Numbered from the stretch's first letter, positions 33,201-44,855 are shown. The stretch: DNA of 64,000 bases from Dactylonectria macrodidyma (GCA_020744425.1 JAGMUV010000010.1:310001-374000); one strand, 5' to 3'. Notes: generated by a model not told the origin, from the sequence alone. Made by a program: numbers and translations.

Positions 33201-34329
33201 CTAGTTAATCAGCATATATAGTCTTGGCAGACGTATGAACTTTTTCCAATGCGGCATCTCGTGACCATATTGGTCTAGTCTAATTTACTTATCTCCACAC
33301 CTTTGCCACATCCGTACCGCGCTATTACTCTGTGACGTAGTTGTTGCCCATTGTGGGACAAGCTATCGGTATCTTACTAGTACAGTTTATGCGTTACTAA
33401 ATCCTTCCATCAGGGTTGCCGTATCTACAATAGTAAAGATGTGTAAGTTGTTTCGTCTTAAACTTATTGCATTGGATGGGGGAAAGCGGAGCGGGGATTT
33501 TCGCATCCTTTGTGTGGGCGAAGGATCCTCGGAGGATCAGTCTCACTTCAGCCCGGGGCCAAGGTTATGATCCTTTGTTGATCCTCAGCGAATCTGACTG
33601 CGATTTCCTGTACTATTGTCGACGATTGGCAAACGACAGAGATCCCCACAGCGAGGTTCCGATCCCTTGCACACCTGACAAAGGATCTGGCCAGGTGTCC
33701 GGCCATCCTTCGACTTATGTGTGCGCCCTGTGCCCGGTATGATTGCGCGCTGCATGAGCGTGTCCAGCGTAAGCGACGAGTGATGTCAGGTACGAAGTCA
33801 GTGATGACGATGCTACAATCTCGTTGACACTCGTTGCATTGGGGGATGGCTCTCAAGATGTCACTGCAACTTGATTGTTCTAGTTCCTTTCTTTGATATA
33901 CCAGAAGACATGACTACTACCAAGAAACCTAAGAAAACCCACCTTCCTACGGCTGGAGATGTTTGCTATTAATTTGAACCCTTTCTTCGATATAGTATGA
34001 TGCCGGATTCCTTGTAGTGAAGATGAAGTGATGGTGCTCATACCGGGTTCCGTCTTCGGCTTATTCGCAATGCTGGACGCGTCGGTCATCAGCCGGGTAA
34101 GCATCTTGCGCATCGACAGCGTACAGCCCGTAGCGATGAAGATTGTTGTCGGGGCCGCAGTGGATCATGATGCCGTTGACCTGGTTGAAGGAGTCACCAA
34201 AAGGGACGTGATGACGAAGTCGCATTCGTGCAAGTTGTGCCCAAGGATTGAGACACCATGGAAAAACTTGCGTTCAAAAGCAACATAGATGGACACTCGG
34301 CCGCCAAAACACGGCATGACAGGGCGAGG
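33201..34329. other. Intergenic, no gene recognised
   Basis: Several frames of about 90-100 codons without domains. On the minus strand the text around 34100-34250 could be further PKS debris, but I could not align it to any domain. Confidence 0.35.
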
Positions 34330-34640
34330 CGCTCATGGGGATGCTAGCTTAAGGTCTAAGGAGGAACAAACCGGCCCCCCATCATCATCATGATCTTGAC
34401 GAGTGAAACGACGCCGGATGCAACCCCCGTCATCTCCAATGCAGCACTTGACGGAGCCGAGAGGCCAGGATCTGTTCCCAGACCGGCCCGCGAAGTATCA
34501 TACGTACTCGGCCGGTGCCGTGAGCCTCAACCACCGAGAGATCTCGCAGGCTCAGCCCGGCTTTCACAACCACATCTCTAAACGGCTTGGACAGAGGCGG
34601 GTATCTTAGGGAAGTACTCCAACTGGTCGACCGCCCCAAG
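34330..34640 (-). pseudogene. Type I polyketide synthase ketosynthase fragment
   Basis: On the minus strand, AGLSLRDLSVVEAHGTG (about 34575-34520) matches the ketosynthase segment holding the first active-site histidine. After a shift, GVASGVVSLVKIMMMM...FVPP (about 34435-34370) matches the segment just after the second histidine (usually GHTEGASGVASLIK). The connecting NIGH text and flanking parts of the domain are lost. Stops follow immediately (TAG near 34360). It is the relic of a fungal reducing or non-reducing PKS; which one cannot be told. Confidence 0.55.
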
Positions 34641-36632
34641 GCCACAATAACCCCCAATCGTATAAACCCCGCTGTGAGTCTCCTGGCGCATGAAGAGATT
34701 ATATATGGCTTCATCTATTTCATGGCCGACATGACACTGTGAAGTATGGGGTTTCATGCAGCAATTCTCGGCAACTTCCGGCCTTGCATTCAAGGTGCAG
34801 CCCAAGGTGACCTCCGATTACGGACGTTGACCAGGACAATGCGAGGGGAAAAAAAAAGTGACATGTCGGGTGATACAACTCGTCACATTTTGCATGTCCT
34901 TGAGTGCCAGGGATCTCGAATGTGTCCTAGAAGCGCTTTGAGCTACATTCATAGCAGACCTCGGCGTGGCCTTGTCGGGGCTCAGCCCTACTACGCTGGA
35001 AAAATGCGCGGGGAATTTCGAGGCAATAGCAATGTTCAAGGACTACAATAGCTTGCTCCAATATGAGGCTGGGTTCAAACGAAACTGAGAGTCAGGTTAG
35101 CTGACGTGTCGGGTAATCCAGATGATGAAGGGCATACCAAGAGCTGTATGGACGCCTGTATTTTTTGTTTTTGTGGGGGGGGGGGGGCTTGCTCCCGAAA
35201 TCTCCATCCAGTTCATCCGCGCCCTGACGCATGTATCCTGGGAGAAGGCTCCCCTGTTGCCCGGATAGTTGCACGAGGAGATAAGGGAGGCTGGGGCGAC
35301 GACAAATGTCCGAGGCTCGGGAATGGCTCAACCGCGCAAGGCTGGCTTTCATCAGCAACACTGGGTTTAGCCATGACATTGAATCTCTCGAACGGCCCAA
35401 CACGCCGATCTGCAAAGCCTGCCGCCTCGTCTTTATCTATGAAACATACATATGACATGCTTGACACCACACATTCCAGAGTTGGTAGTAGCTCCATCGG
35501 AGCTCACGTATTGACTGCCTCTCTATTATCTACATGTAAGAGTGACGTGAGTCTAGGTTAGCAATAGCTCTCATATCAGCCTTGGTAGTTTACACAAAAG
35601 AAGACGCAACAGCTGCCATGGTCTAGAGTTACGCCAATCGACGTGCAGCAGAAGCGGCGCAGGAAAGCTACGTTGTTGGAGTGTCATACAAGAGAGATTT
35701 CGATGCCTCGATCGGGTTCAACTGATGCAAATATGAGTCAATTAAAAAGTATTACCTTAGACTCATTGTTTACTAGTGTGACTATCCGTCTTCATAAAAG
35801 ATCAAAGGTCACTCGTAGAAACGTAGTCAAACGGTGAAGGACAGAGAGGCCGATCCAGCCCCGGCGTTGACGATTTGACAATTCGAAGGCAATTTCAAAA
35901 AAAGGATGAACGTTCCCGAGTGGTCAGAAATGAGCAGGTTTATACGGAATATTTAAGAGATTTTTTCTTTGCAGAACTGAAGGCCCTGCTTTGATACCAT
36001 GGTAGCCCTAACCCTAACCTCCAGCAGCTTCACAAATATTAATAGTCTCATGAGCCAGGCCCTCCGCGGCAACATGAATAGTTACACTCACTTGGTAATA
36101 CGTATTCATGTGATTCTTACCTTCTTTAGACCGAAAGTGTCTTGACTGGTCTCCTATTATACGGAACATGAGTGTAACTTACCTACTGAATCGCTCGAGC
36201 TTACACTTATCCTCAGAAAAGAGAACGCCACACATCAAGAACTCGGAAGTATTATGAGATGCGGTCATGTTGGGTCTCATCGTGCGAACTGGAGAGTATC
36301 GCTGCGTCTCTTATCATTCAGATCCGGACGATACTAACTTGGAGGACGTGAAAATGGGACGAAAAACCCGGTCCGACATGCACCTTGGGGAGGCGACTTC
36401 TAATTGTGGTTCAAATGGAGCGTCCTCTTTCAGTCGATACACGTAGACGTTGGGTTCTACAAGATAGCAAGCCCCGGTCAGTTATCGCAGGTAGCTTGGA
36501 AGACGTTCTAGAAGCCTATCGACAGGGTGACAGTGAAAACCGAAGCTAGGTTCTGCTTTTCAGCTATCAAAGATTGCCGCCAGATCTACCTATAACCAAA
36601 TTGCTTGACTGATTGACATTACCAACAATCGG
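34641..36632. other. Degenerate intergenic sequence
   Basis: No gene recognised. It holds a 13-base G run near 35176-35188 and the telomere-like CCCTAACCCTAACC at 36006-36019. An 11-bp inverted repeat, AGTTACACTCA/TGAGTGTAACT, lies near 36079 and 36168. Frames on both strands of 35092-35561 show no domain. Confidence 0.35.
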
Positions 36633-36699
36633 ATGACCACATCCATTCTTGGGTTGACCATGTCTTGTAACAAGTTACATCTTCATGTGACCGAGTCCA

Positions 36700-37443
36700 G
36701 GTACAGCTGTTTTCGGAAGCCATCCATCGTGATACCTTACAACTTGATTACTTTCAAACCCCGAGCCATTCACTTAACGCGGAAGTACCTCCCAGATGAA
36801 GCATCTGCTCAGGATTTAAAGATACCGCGATACCTTAATCAGGTCGTCAAGGAGACATTACCTCTTTACACCCCTGTCTCAGCTGGCCTGCCGCGTGTTG
36901 TACCCGCTGGTGGCTTTAATGTGGCCGGCTACTATGTTCCTGCTGGAACAGTCACTACACAAGCGTACTCACTTCATCGGAACCCAGAAATTTTCTCAAA
37001 CCAAAATTCGTTTGATCCATCTCGATGGGACCCTCCAACGAAGGATATGTCAGACTCGTTTTGGCTTTCGGTGGAGGCTCTCGTGGTAAGTTATGATTAT
37101 GGGCATCGTACTGACTTCAGAAGTGTTGGAAACAAATGCACTAACTGGCATGGCAGTGTGCTTGGGCCTACACTTGGCACAATTGGAACTGCGCCTTGCA
37201 ATGGTTTTGCTCTTCTGCGCTTTCCCTAACGCGCAATTCTCCAAGTCGGAAGGGATGAGTGAGGAGGATATGAAGGAGCAGATATTTATTCTTTTATCTC
37301 CCAGGGGGGGCGTTGTCTTATACAGCCCATTTAAGGGACTCGAAGGAGTGCCCACTGCGATGCTCAGAACTAAGAGCACTGCCAGTTGCATCCTCAAGTC
37401 AGCCGCTGTAGCATTCGAAACGCTGTCAGAATTGGGGGCCTAG
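36700..37443 (+). pseudogene. Cytochrome P450, 3' half, inactivated
   Basis: The frame carries the K-helix region LNQVVKETLPLY, where the invariant ExxR arginine has become proline (ETLP). Then come LPRVVPAGGFNVAGYYVPAGT, LHRNPEIF and FDPSRW. After a +1 shift near 37050 the haem loop is FGGGSRVCLGLH, split by a 71-nt intron (37086-37156) with a CTAAC branch. LELRLAMVLLF follows. The cysteine ligand is present, but the N-terminal 300 or so residues and the ExxR salt bridge are lost and the frame is broken. Functional P450s oxidise secondary metabolites or xenobiotics in the ER membrane. It may belong with the decayed PKS and NmrA fragments upstream. Confidence 0.75.
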
Positions 37444-38436
37444 CCACGTAGTAATTGGGGCCCCGGGGACCCCGATTGAAGCACAAGCTTCAATCCACAG
37501 GCTTGGACGAAGGGCCTGGATGCATTCCTAAAGATAGCTCAGGTCACATCCAGATTGGTTTGTAATTAGAAGATTGTAGCAGTACCTAGGCCCCTGCTGT
37601 ATCGCCAGATTGCGTCAGGCAGAACAATTCAATCCCCTCTTTGGCCCATACACACATCCTTGACCTTCAATTTGAGAATAAGACCTTTCGTTCCCTGAGG
37701 CATGAATGTAATTATTCCGCCCGGGAAGACTGGCCTTATATGGACAGGTACGCTAGGCTATTTGCAGTTCGCTTCTAGTGCCCAATGAGCCCCATGACAT
37801 CGGACATGTCTAAATCAAGCTTGTATAGATGAATCCCGGCTCAGTTCTGGCGATGGGTGCACGCATTGTGGGGTTGAGTTTGTTACCCCACCCATCGCCT
37901 GAGAGCTAGGGATTTATCTCTGGAGATCATCAGAGAGGTTGGGTCAGGGCTATCGGCTTAGCGAACGCTACTCGCCGCGGGCTACAGATTTAGACTCCGA
38001 TGGCAGCTTTTGTTTCCTGTTTGGATAAGGGTAGGCTCAATTGGTAAAGTTAGTGATGTTGCTAAATCGTATGTTAGATAAGGTTATTTATCCGTGTATT
38101 CGTTGTTAGCCTCGTACATATCATATTGTGGTCATCCTATTTAATTCTCGCGCATCTTACGATAAAAGGAAGCTATAACCCCTCGCTCATTTGCTGTTCG
38201 GATCCATACACCGCTGCAATAGTTTCGTGATTCCAGGGAACGATAGAGAATCTCCTTCCTAATTTGGTCAAGATGAGCATCCTTCCCCATACTTCTCGAA
38301 ACGCGGCATTAACTATCGGTAGTTATTCACGGTACAGAGATAGATTACGTTACATTTAGTCGCTGATGCCGAATAGACTTTGACTTAAGCTCGAGGTCGT
38401 CGGATGGTTCACCCCGATTTTGCTCGGAGAATCAAG
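37444..38436. other. Intergenic, 5' region of the amidohydrolase gene
   Basis: No gene seen in about 1 kb. Composition is ordinary. Confidence 0.45.
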
Positions 38437-38445
38437 TATAAAAGG
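38437..38445 (+). promoter_or_regulatory. Probable TATA box of the M20 amidohydrolase gene
   Basis: TATAAAAGG lies 104 bases before the ATG at 38541, a usual distance in filamentous fungi. Confidence 0.55.
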
Positions 38446-38540
38446 AAGATGCTCGTGCGGAGCCAGTTAACCAGTTGGTTGCTTGTAGAATTCGCCAATT
38501 GTCAAGCCATCTTCGGTCCGAGTGCAGAAACAAAAGCAAA

Positions 38541-39988
38541 ATGGCATTACGAGCGGCATACAAGGGCGCAATCCTTGCCCTATGTGCATGTCAGTATGTT
38601 GTGGGTGCTACTATTGGGCCTCGTGCTACTAACAAGACATCCTCCGGCACTTACTTAAAGGAGGTGTCCAAGTATGTCGACTCTATCAGTCCGGAGCTTT
38701 GGCCTATTAATAAGAAGATACACGACAACCCCGAACTCCAGTACGAGGAGTTCAAAGCCCACAAGGCCTTGACCGACTTCATGGACGACCAGGATGGCTG
38801 GAATGTAACCCGCTCAGCCTACAACATCAGCACCGCTTTTGTCGCCGTTTACGAAGGTAACGGCGATGGGCCGGTTGTTTCATTCAATGCTGAGTATGGT
38901 AAGCAAAGACTATAATGCCGAGTTCCAAATGATTAAGTAACAACTTGGTGTAGACGCTCTGGCCGAACTCGGACACGCTTGTGGACACAACCTCATCGCC
39001 ATGGCTTCCGTTTCTGGGGCTCTCGCAACGGCTGAAATCATGCGAAAGGAAAAGATAGGCGGCAGAGTTGTACTATTTGGGACGCCCGCCGAGGAAGGTA
39101 AGGATATATCTTTAGCATTGGCCGCAACGCCCGGTAACTAACCATCTACGCCCAGGTGGTGGCGGTAAAATTAGGCTACTGGACGCAGGTGCCTACGAGG
39201 ACCAAAAGGTTGACATCAGTCTGATTTCCCACCCCGGCAACGGAGGTGATACTGCTTGGATGACAACAACTGCCATCAACAGGTTTGAGATTGAATACAT
39301 CGGCAAGGAAGCTCACGCGGCCGCTTCTCCTTGGGAAGGTATTAACGCCCAAGACGCCATGGTCATTGCATACGACGCTCTAGGCATGTTGCGCCAGCAG
39401 ACTCGCAGAGACGAGATCATTCAGGGGTACATCAAATCCGGCGGGACCCGTTACAACGTCATCCAAGCCAAGTCAACCGGAATGTGGGCTCTTCGAGCCA
39501 ACACCGTCGATGGCCTGTCAACCTTGGTCGAGCGCGTTCACCGTTGTTTCAAGGGCGCCGCTATCGCCACTGGCTCAAAGCTCAACTTCACCAAGCTCCC
39601 GTACGGCTACACTGAGATGAGAACGAATGACATCCTTGCTCGCTCGTATTCGACTTGGTTTGCCAAGCTCGGCGGCGAACCCACCCCTGAGGATGAGGCA
39701 AAGGCCATTCAGGGCTCAGCCAGTACTGACCAGGGCAACATCAGCCATAAGATTCCCTCTATCAGCGCTGGCTTCGGGATCACGTATGACAACGGCACCT
39801 CACCCAAGACTGGGCCTCATACTGTCGAATTTGAGATTGTGGCTGGAACTAAACGCGCTTTTAACCAGTCTCTTGTTGTTGGCAAGAGTTTGGCTGGAGT
39901 AGCGCTGGATGTTTTGATGATTGATGGGTACCTTGCTAAGGTTAAGGAAAATTTTAAGAAGACAGGAAAGTCAAGTCCGAGTAGTTGA
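38541..39988 (+). CDS. Secreted M20-family metallo-amidohydrolase/carboxypeptidase
   Basis: Three exons (38541-38898, 38954-39097, 39156-39988) join in phase 1 to 444 residues. Introns are 55 and 58 nt (GTAAGC...TAG, GTAAGG...CAG). A signal peptide spans about residues 1-23 (AILALCACQYVVGA). The metal-binding segment DALAELGHACGHN is split at its first residue by intron 1. GTPAEEGGGGK supplies the catalytic Glu pair. IEYIGKEAHAAASPW opens the dimerisation (lid) domain, and STDQGNISHKIPS plus GPHT complete the second half. The layout fits M20A/PM20D2-like enzymes that hydrolyse amide or dipeptide bonds using zinc. It should act outside the cell or in the secretory path. A TATA box and transcripts starting after 38445 support the ATG at 38541 over an upstream out-of-frame ATG. 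Neighbours suggest no fixed pathway. Confidence 0.88.
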
Positions 39989-40945
39989 GCGGTTTAGTTC
40001 TGAGATGGATTGAATTATTGATGTCTGGTCATATTAAAATGGTGGCCATGAGGAATCTGGAACGAGAGGATCTGAGAGTTTTGCGAGGGATGGCTCCTCG
40101 AATACGTTTTCCTACATCTATGTGCCTTTTGGATCGATACTGGCGCCCCCAGAACTATAGTCCTCTACATTTTCGGCGCCTGGATGTACATTAGTCGTTG
40201 TGATTTGAAGCGTGACACTTGACACGCTGCCCTAGGCCTTGAGACATGTCGGAAGCCCTGACCAATGTTTGAGAATGGTGGGGAGAGAAGCTGCCACATT
40301 GCTTCGGGCGGGAATTGGATGGTGGTGAGGTCTGTTATTGGGTCTTCATTTTTCTGATCAATCGTAGATTGAAGATTTCTGAGAGCCTGGTGTTAGAAGA
40401 TGTAAGCCTTTCCAATGATAAATAACTGTCCCTGGGGCTGTCCAGAGAGGTGTCAGAGCATGTGTAGAACCGTCTGGTCTCACCACAATAGGGTCAATCA
40501 CTGCAAGCGCACTTTCTTCCCCTCCGAAAACACATCACCCATTCTAGAAACCTTTTTGCCTCCTCAAAACTACTTATAAGTCCGCTGACCGTTACTGTTT
40601 AAATGATAGTCTGAAGTAAGCTCAATTATCTTCATGCAAGCCTTGCCTCTGGCAGAAGCCTCTTGACGCTCCCTCCGAAGAAGAGCAGGAACCCGGATTC
40701 CCTTTTGCTGGCGATGACCCCCGGTAAACGTATTTTCACACTATTCCAAACCAGAGTTTTGACCCAGTCGACTTTGTCAACGTTACATCTCCCAGCTCGA
40801 ACCGGAGGGAGATGTTTCAACTTGAATTTTTGCTTATTTACGCATATACATGGAATGCTTGCTAGTTAGTCCGCCGCTAAAGTAATTCCCATGCCAAATG
40901 TCCATCTATCTATTAATTGAAAACTCTGTAGGTACATACTGTTGT
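39989..40945. other. Convergent intergenic region
   Basis: It lies between the 3' ends of the amidohydrolase (plus) and the NmrA-like gene (minus). No gene recognised. Confidence 0.5.
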
Positions 40946-42029
40946 CTAGACCGCCATACGCTCAACACGACGTTTCAGGACCTCGACCAAATCTATCCCA
41001 ACCTTGGTAGACTCATCCAGGCTCTCATCCGGCAAGCTAAGCAGCTCATTCTGCGCCTTGGCCGAAAGATCATTCCGATCCTCCTGGTAGAATGCCCTCG
41101 CGTACAGCAACTTGCTAAAACCAGCCATGTTACCACCTTTAACTTGCGCCAGGCCATCCTCGTACCGCTCCTTAGCGGACTCGTGGGTGACGGTCCAGTC
41201 AGCATCAGAGGTGCCCGTGACGCGCTTGACGCTCTCAAACATGTCGTTTTGGCTGACTAGAAAGCTCTTAAGGTACACGCCCTTGTTGAGGAACCCCGAA
41301 AGAGTGAGGCTCTTGTCGTTTTCGTCGTCGGGAAGCTCTTTAAGGCTCAGCACCTTGGCCACGGCTCGCCCAACCTGCGACAAGGTCGACGTCGAGATCT
41401 TGACGTTGCCGTCGTCATAAATTGTGAAGGAACGCTTGTCAAAGTCGAATCCAAAGCGTTGCTCACCACCTGCCAGGCTATAATCGTACCAAAATCCACA
41501 GCACACATTGATCCATTGCATGCCAAGCCTCTCAATTTCGTCCCTGTTGGCCTTGCCAACGGGCCCCAGCAACGTGTCCTCGCCGAATTTAATGTTGTCA
41601 ATGTCGCCGGCGTAACCGTTCGGCATGACGTAGGGAACGCCAGCCTCGGCAGCCGCCTGGACCAGCTTGCTGTGGGTGTCCCGGGGCGCGGTGGGAGCCA
41701 TGGTGATGATGAGAAATTGCTGGTTCTTTAGGGCGGCGACAATGCTGGCCTGGTCGTTATAGTCGACTGGGGCGACCAGGATGCCATCGGGGAGTTTGTT
41801 GCTGCTGCCTTTGCGAGTGAGGGCCTTGACTGAGTGTTTTCCAGTTTGAAGGAGGGCAGCGGTGATGTGCGATCCGATGGTGCCTCCGGCCTGAGGTGGA
41901 CGTGTTAGTGTGATCGTAACCTGTGTACGTCGTGTGTGGTGTGGACAAGAAGATACGTACCCCGACAATGGTGACTCTCTCGATGGCGTTTTTGAAGCCG
42001 ACGGGCTGGCTTTTGGCGTATCTGAGCAT
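40946..42029 (-). CDS. NmrA-like NAD(P)-binding oxidoreductase
   Basis: Two exons (42029-41961 and 41890-40946) join in phase 0 across a 70-nt intron (GTACGT...CAG) to 337 residues. The intron splits the dinucleotide-binding loop, giving VTIVGAGGTIGSHITAALL (GxGGxIG type) at residues about 19-37. It is followed by KALTRK, typical of an NADP-preferring arginine, and by LIITMAP, the next strand. Later segments (VPYVMPNGY, WINVCCGFWYDYSL, GRAVAKVLSLKELPDD) fit the NmrA/isoflavone-reductase-like family. These are cytosolic redox enzymes or redox-sensing regulators. It starts about 630 bp from the 3' end of the Zn2Cys6 gene in tandem orientation, so that factor may control it; this is inference. 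Length is normal. Confidence 0.85.
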
Positions 42030-42300
42030 TTTGGCTTTTCTTTATCAAGATGATGTGGAGCTGAATGTCAGAGTGTATTATTGTTGCGATTATGGTCGAA
42101 CGTGGGTGTGGTGGTCAGGTATTTTCCCTCTCCTCCAGCAGGAAATATCTGTCCCTTTATGCATTTCAGGCTCAGCTGGTTGGGAAATCCCGAACAATCA
42201 TTCTCCATCCGGTGTATCCGAGTTCATTTGGCCAGATCCTCAAACCTGATTCGCCCGGACAGACTTTGTTGTGGTGGGAGGCGGACAAACCCGAGCTTCT

Positions 42301-42366
42301 CAGCCGCAGCAGCCGCAGCAGCCGCAACAGCCGCACCACACCCAGCCGCACCACACCCAGCCGCAC
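42301..42366. repeat. CAGCCG-type microsatellite
   Basis: Imperfect hexa- and trinucleotide units (cagccg, cagcag, ccgcac/cacacc) in the 5' flank of the NmrA-like gene. It gives rise to spurious Ala/Arg-rich frames. Confidence 0.7.
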
Positions 42367-42663
42367 AAGACAACATAATAAGTGATTACTCAACAACGGA
42401 CTGAGGAATGATGCAAGCTTCGAGCATGTCTCCCGCAACGTCTAGAATGAGGAAGATGAAACCCCCGAGAGGGGAGTGCAAACAAACCTATTTACACTCC
42501 ATTGCGCCTCGCAGTACCCGACGCATGGATGAAATGCGCATTATTCGACAACGCCAGCATCATACTGGCTGATCAAAGCTCACAGCATGTTTCAATGAGT
42601 TGCATTGTTAAATGGCCGCTGAGTGGAGTCAAGCAATGTCCAACGACGCCCGTGCCACTACAA

Positions 42664-44433
42664 CTAGACGTCAGGACCGAACATGGATAGATATGGCTCG
42701 ACAAGGAACTGCTCCCAGTCTATCCCCCAGCCCATGTCTGGCACAGCGGTGTTGGCGTCGGAATCCGGCTGCACGTGGAAGGATTGATAGCCCGCCTCGA
42801 CAGCTTCCAGCTGGGCAAGCTCCTTTCGCTTCTTTGCCGTATTGAGGCTGAGTAGATGCCGCGCCATGGACAACGCCTCCCGCGTCAGTCCTGTGTCGGC
42901 AGCCTTGACGAGACTCTCCAATCCCTTGAAGGCAGCGGCGATGTGAACCGAGGCGGCCGGCGTGTCAATGGCCAACAGGACGCAGGCATACTGGAAGACG
43001 CTGCCGATGACGTTCCAGAACAGACGACCCTGGTTAGCTAGCTGCTGAGCCGCATCTACTGCGGCGTTGCCACTATCAATGACGAGCTTAATGATGTCGT
43101 CCGATATACCCAACTTGAGCTGGTAAATGCGTCGATAGAAGCAGAACGCGAGGTCCGCCTTGGTCACCACCAGAAACGGATGAGTGAAGTGGAGCTTTCC
43201 CAATGCTCTGAGACGCTCAAACAGCTCCTCCCGAGGAGTTGGATGCTGGCATTCGAGGCGAAACGGCGAGTTGGGCGCTGGGATGATCTGGGCCACTTGC
43301 ACGAACTGGTCGGCAACGGACCCTGATGTCGGGGTGATGGCCTGGCAGGTCACGGCCCGAAATCGTACAGCCGAGCGATCGTACTCATAGGATAGCAAGT
43401 TATGCCCGGCCCACGAGATCCAGAATATTCGCCTCAGTCGGTCTGCATCATGTCCAACGACAGCGGCGCCGGCGACGGACGCCATCTTCTTGATGTTCTC
43501 TTCTTCATGCAGCCCTACCGCCTCGCACAGGTGCATCATGGTGCACGAGGCGATCCAGGCATTGTTAGGGCTGCTCGTGGCTCGTAGGTAAAACACTCGC
43601 ATGGCCCACGCAACGATGTGGTCGATGCCCAGCATGCGCATGGAAGCCGGATCATCGAGAATGGCTTTGGCATACTGCACCAGGTCAGGCTCCCGCGGGT
43701 GTCTGTTTGGGGTTGGGCATAGAAACGACCCGAGAGCAGCGACGCCAGCGGCCACGGCGCCAAAGGCGATCATGGTGCTGCCGGAGCCATGGTAATAATC
43801 CCGACATCGCTGGGCGTAGATTCTCGAGTCCAGCAAGTCGCCGATGGGTGCCAGTGCCGAGAAGTACACACCCGAGAAGAAGCCAAGGTCGTCCTCCGAG
43901 ATGAGCGTCCCCAGCAAGACATGTGCGTTAGAAGCCTCCTCGGGGCGGATGCCGAAGTTGTAGGCGAGCGAGTGCATCTTGGAAGGGCTGTGGGAACCGA
44001 GAACCCCACCCAGGATGTGCGGGAATGCCATGGCCGCCGACGCCCCGGCGTATCTGGACTTGTGCTCGTCGAAGATGCCGCCGGGCGTCGTTGTGCGGCT
44101 CTTCTTGGTCGACGGGTCGCCATCGGCTTCTCGGGGACTTCGCTCTCCTTGAGACGGGCTGCCGGGACTCGGCGATGTGACGGCAGCCCGGCTTGCCATG
44201 CTGCTTCCGCGCTCGAGGCAGACGCGCTTAGCAGGGTGAGGAGTATCTACGCCGCCCCCCGTAGTGTTAGTGGTGTCGTCGTCGTCGGCGGCGGCGGCGG
44301 AGGCATAACTGCAGTTGTATTCATAGGTGGTACAAGTGCCACAAGGGAACTCGCCGTCGCATTTCCGCTTGCGTTGGTGGCAAGGGATGCATGCCTTCCT
44401 CGCACGCTTGCGCCTGGTGATTGTCATCGACAT
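42664..44433 (-). CDS. Zn2Cys6 transcription factor
   Basis: An intact single-exon frame of 589 residues. A basic N-terminus precedes the zinc cluster, with cysteines at 15, 18, 25, 31, 34 and 41 (C-x2-C-x6-C-x5-C-x2-C-x6-C, within CIPCHQRKRKCDG). An Asp/Thr-rich and Ser/Pro-rich linker follows, then the fungal-specific regulatory domain (LYNFGIRPEEA-like start, MRVFYLRATSSPNNAWIASCTMMHLCEAVGLHEEEN, RLRRIFWISWAGHNLLSYE). It acts in the nucleus as a DNA-binding regulator. Genes nearby that it could control are the NmrA-like oxidoreductase (minus, downstream) and the GIT1-like permease; no target is proven. The long plus-strand frame at 43789-44457 is its antisense shadow. Confidence 0.9.
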   Translation of the reverse strand: MSMTITRRKRARKACIPCHQRKRKCDGEFPCGTCTTYEYNCSYASAAAADDDDTTNTTGGGVDTPHPAKRVCLERGSSMASRAAVTSPSPGSPSQGERSPREADGDPSTKKSRTTTPGGIFDEHKSRYAGASAAMAFPHILGGVLGSHSPSKMHSLAYNFGIRPEEASNAHVLLGTLISEDDLGFFSGVYFSALAPIGDLLDSRIYAQRCRDYYHGSGSTMIAFGAVAAGVAALGSFLCPTPNRHPREPDLVQYAKAILDDPASMRMLGIDHIVAWAMRVFYLRATSSPNNAWIASCTMMHLCEAVGLHEEENIKKMASVAGAAVVGHDADRLRRIFWISWAGHNLLSYEYDRSAVRFRAVTCQAITPTSGSVADQFVQVAQIIPAPNSPFRLECQHPTPREELFERLRALGKLHFTHPFLVVTKADLAFCFYRRIYQLKLGISDDIIKLVIDSGNAAVDAAQQLANQGRLFWNVIGSVFQYACVLLAIDTPAASVHIAAAFKGLESLVKAADTGLTREALSMARHLLSLNTAKKRKELAQLEAVEAGYQSFHVQPDSDANTAVPDMGWGIDWEQFLVEPYLSMFGPDV

Positions 44434-44616
44434 ATCTGCTATATACCTCAGGTATGAGCTTCGACATCTTCAGCTGCAATGGAAATAGAATTGTAGTAGA
44501 ATCTTTCGCCCCTACTATTGCTGCAAGGCGAACGTTGAATTGGTTAATTCGTTAGGTTACAGTGGATGTTCCGCCCGCTAATCGTGCCCGAATGTATTTT
44601 AAATGTAATTGCCTCA

Positions 44617-44855
44617 TGTTGAATTGGAACCCTGTTAAAACACCTACCATGTAGGTGCAGCGTGGTCATGTGGGACTAGATGGTCTGTCGAAACTGAATC
44701 GGGGAAGGCTCGCCGGGCTTTCTCTGGGCTAGACCGTATTAGGAAGCTAGGAAAAGCTAGACCTCCCTAACCCTACCAGAGCAGAAGTTATATGATATAC
44801 AGAGTATACCTTATGAGGACATTACTGTGGTCACCTAAGCTATCTAATATTTATA
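44617..44855 (+). repeat. Dispersed repeat copy 1 (TGTTGAATTGGA family)
   Basis: It begins TGTTGAATTGGAACC and shares several blocks with copies at 48076 and 60704: GACTAGATGGTC, GAATCGGGGA, GGGCTAGACC and, at the end, TCACCTAAGCTAT. It has the look of an LTR or MITE remnant with no coding content. The end coordinate is approximate. Confidence 0.6.

Noticed and set aside
36070..36180. MITE bounded by the 11-bp inverted repeat
   Set aside because: No target duplication and no second copy in the window; the match is short enough to be chance.
43789..44457. A 222-codon plus-strand frame
   Set aside because: It is antisense to the zinc-cluster end of the intact Zn2Cys6 gene and shows no domain.
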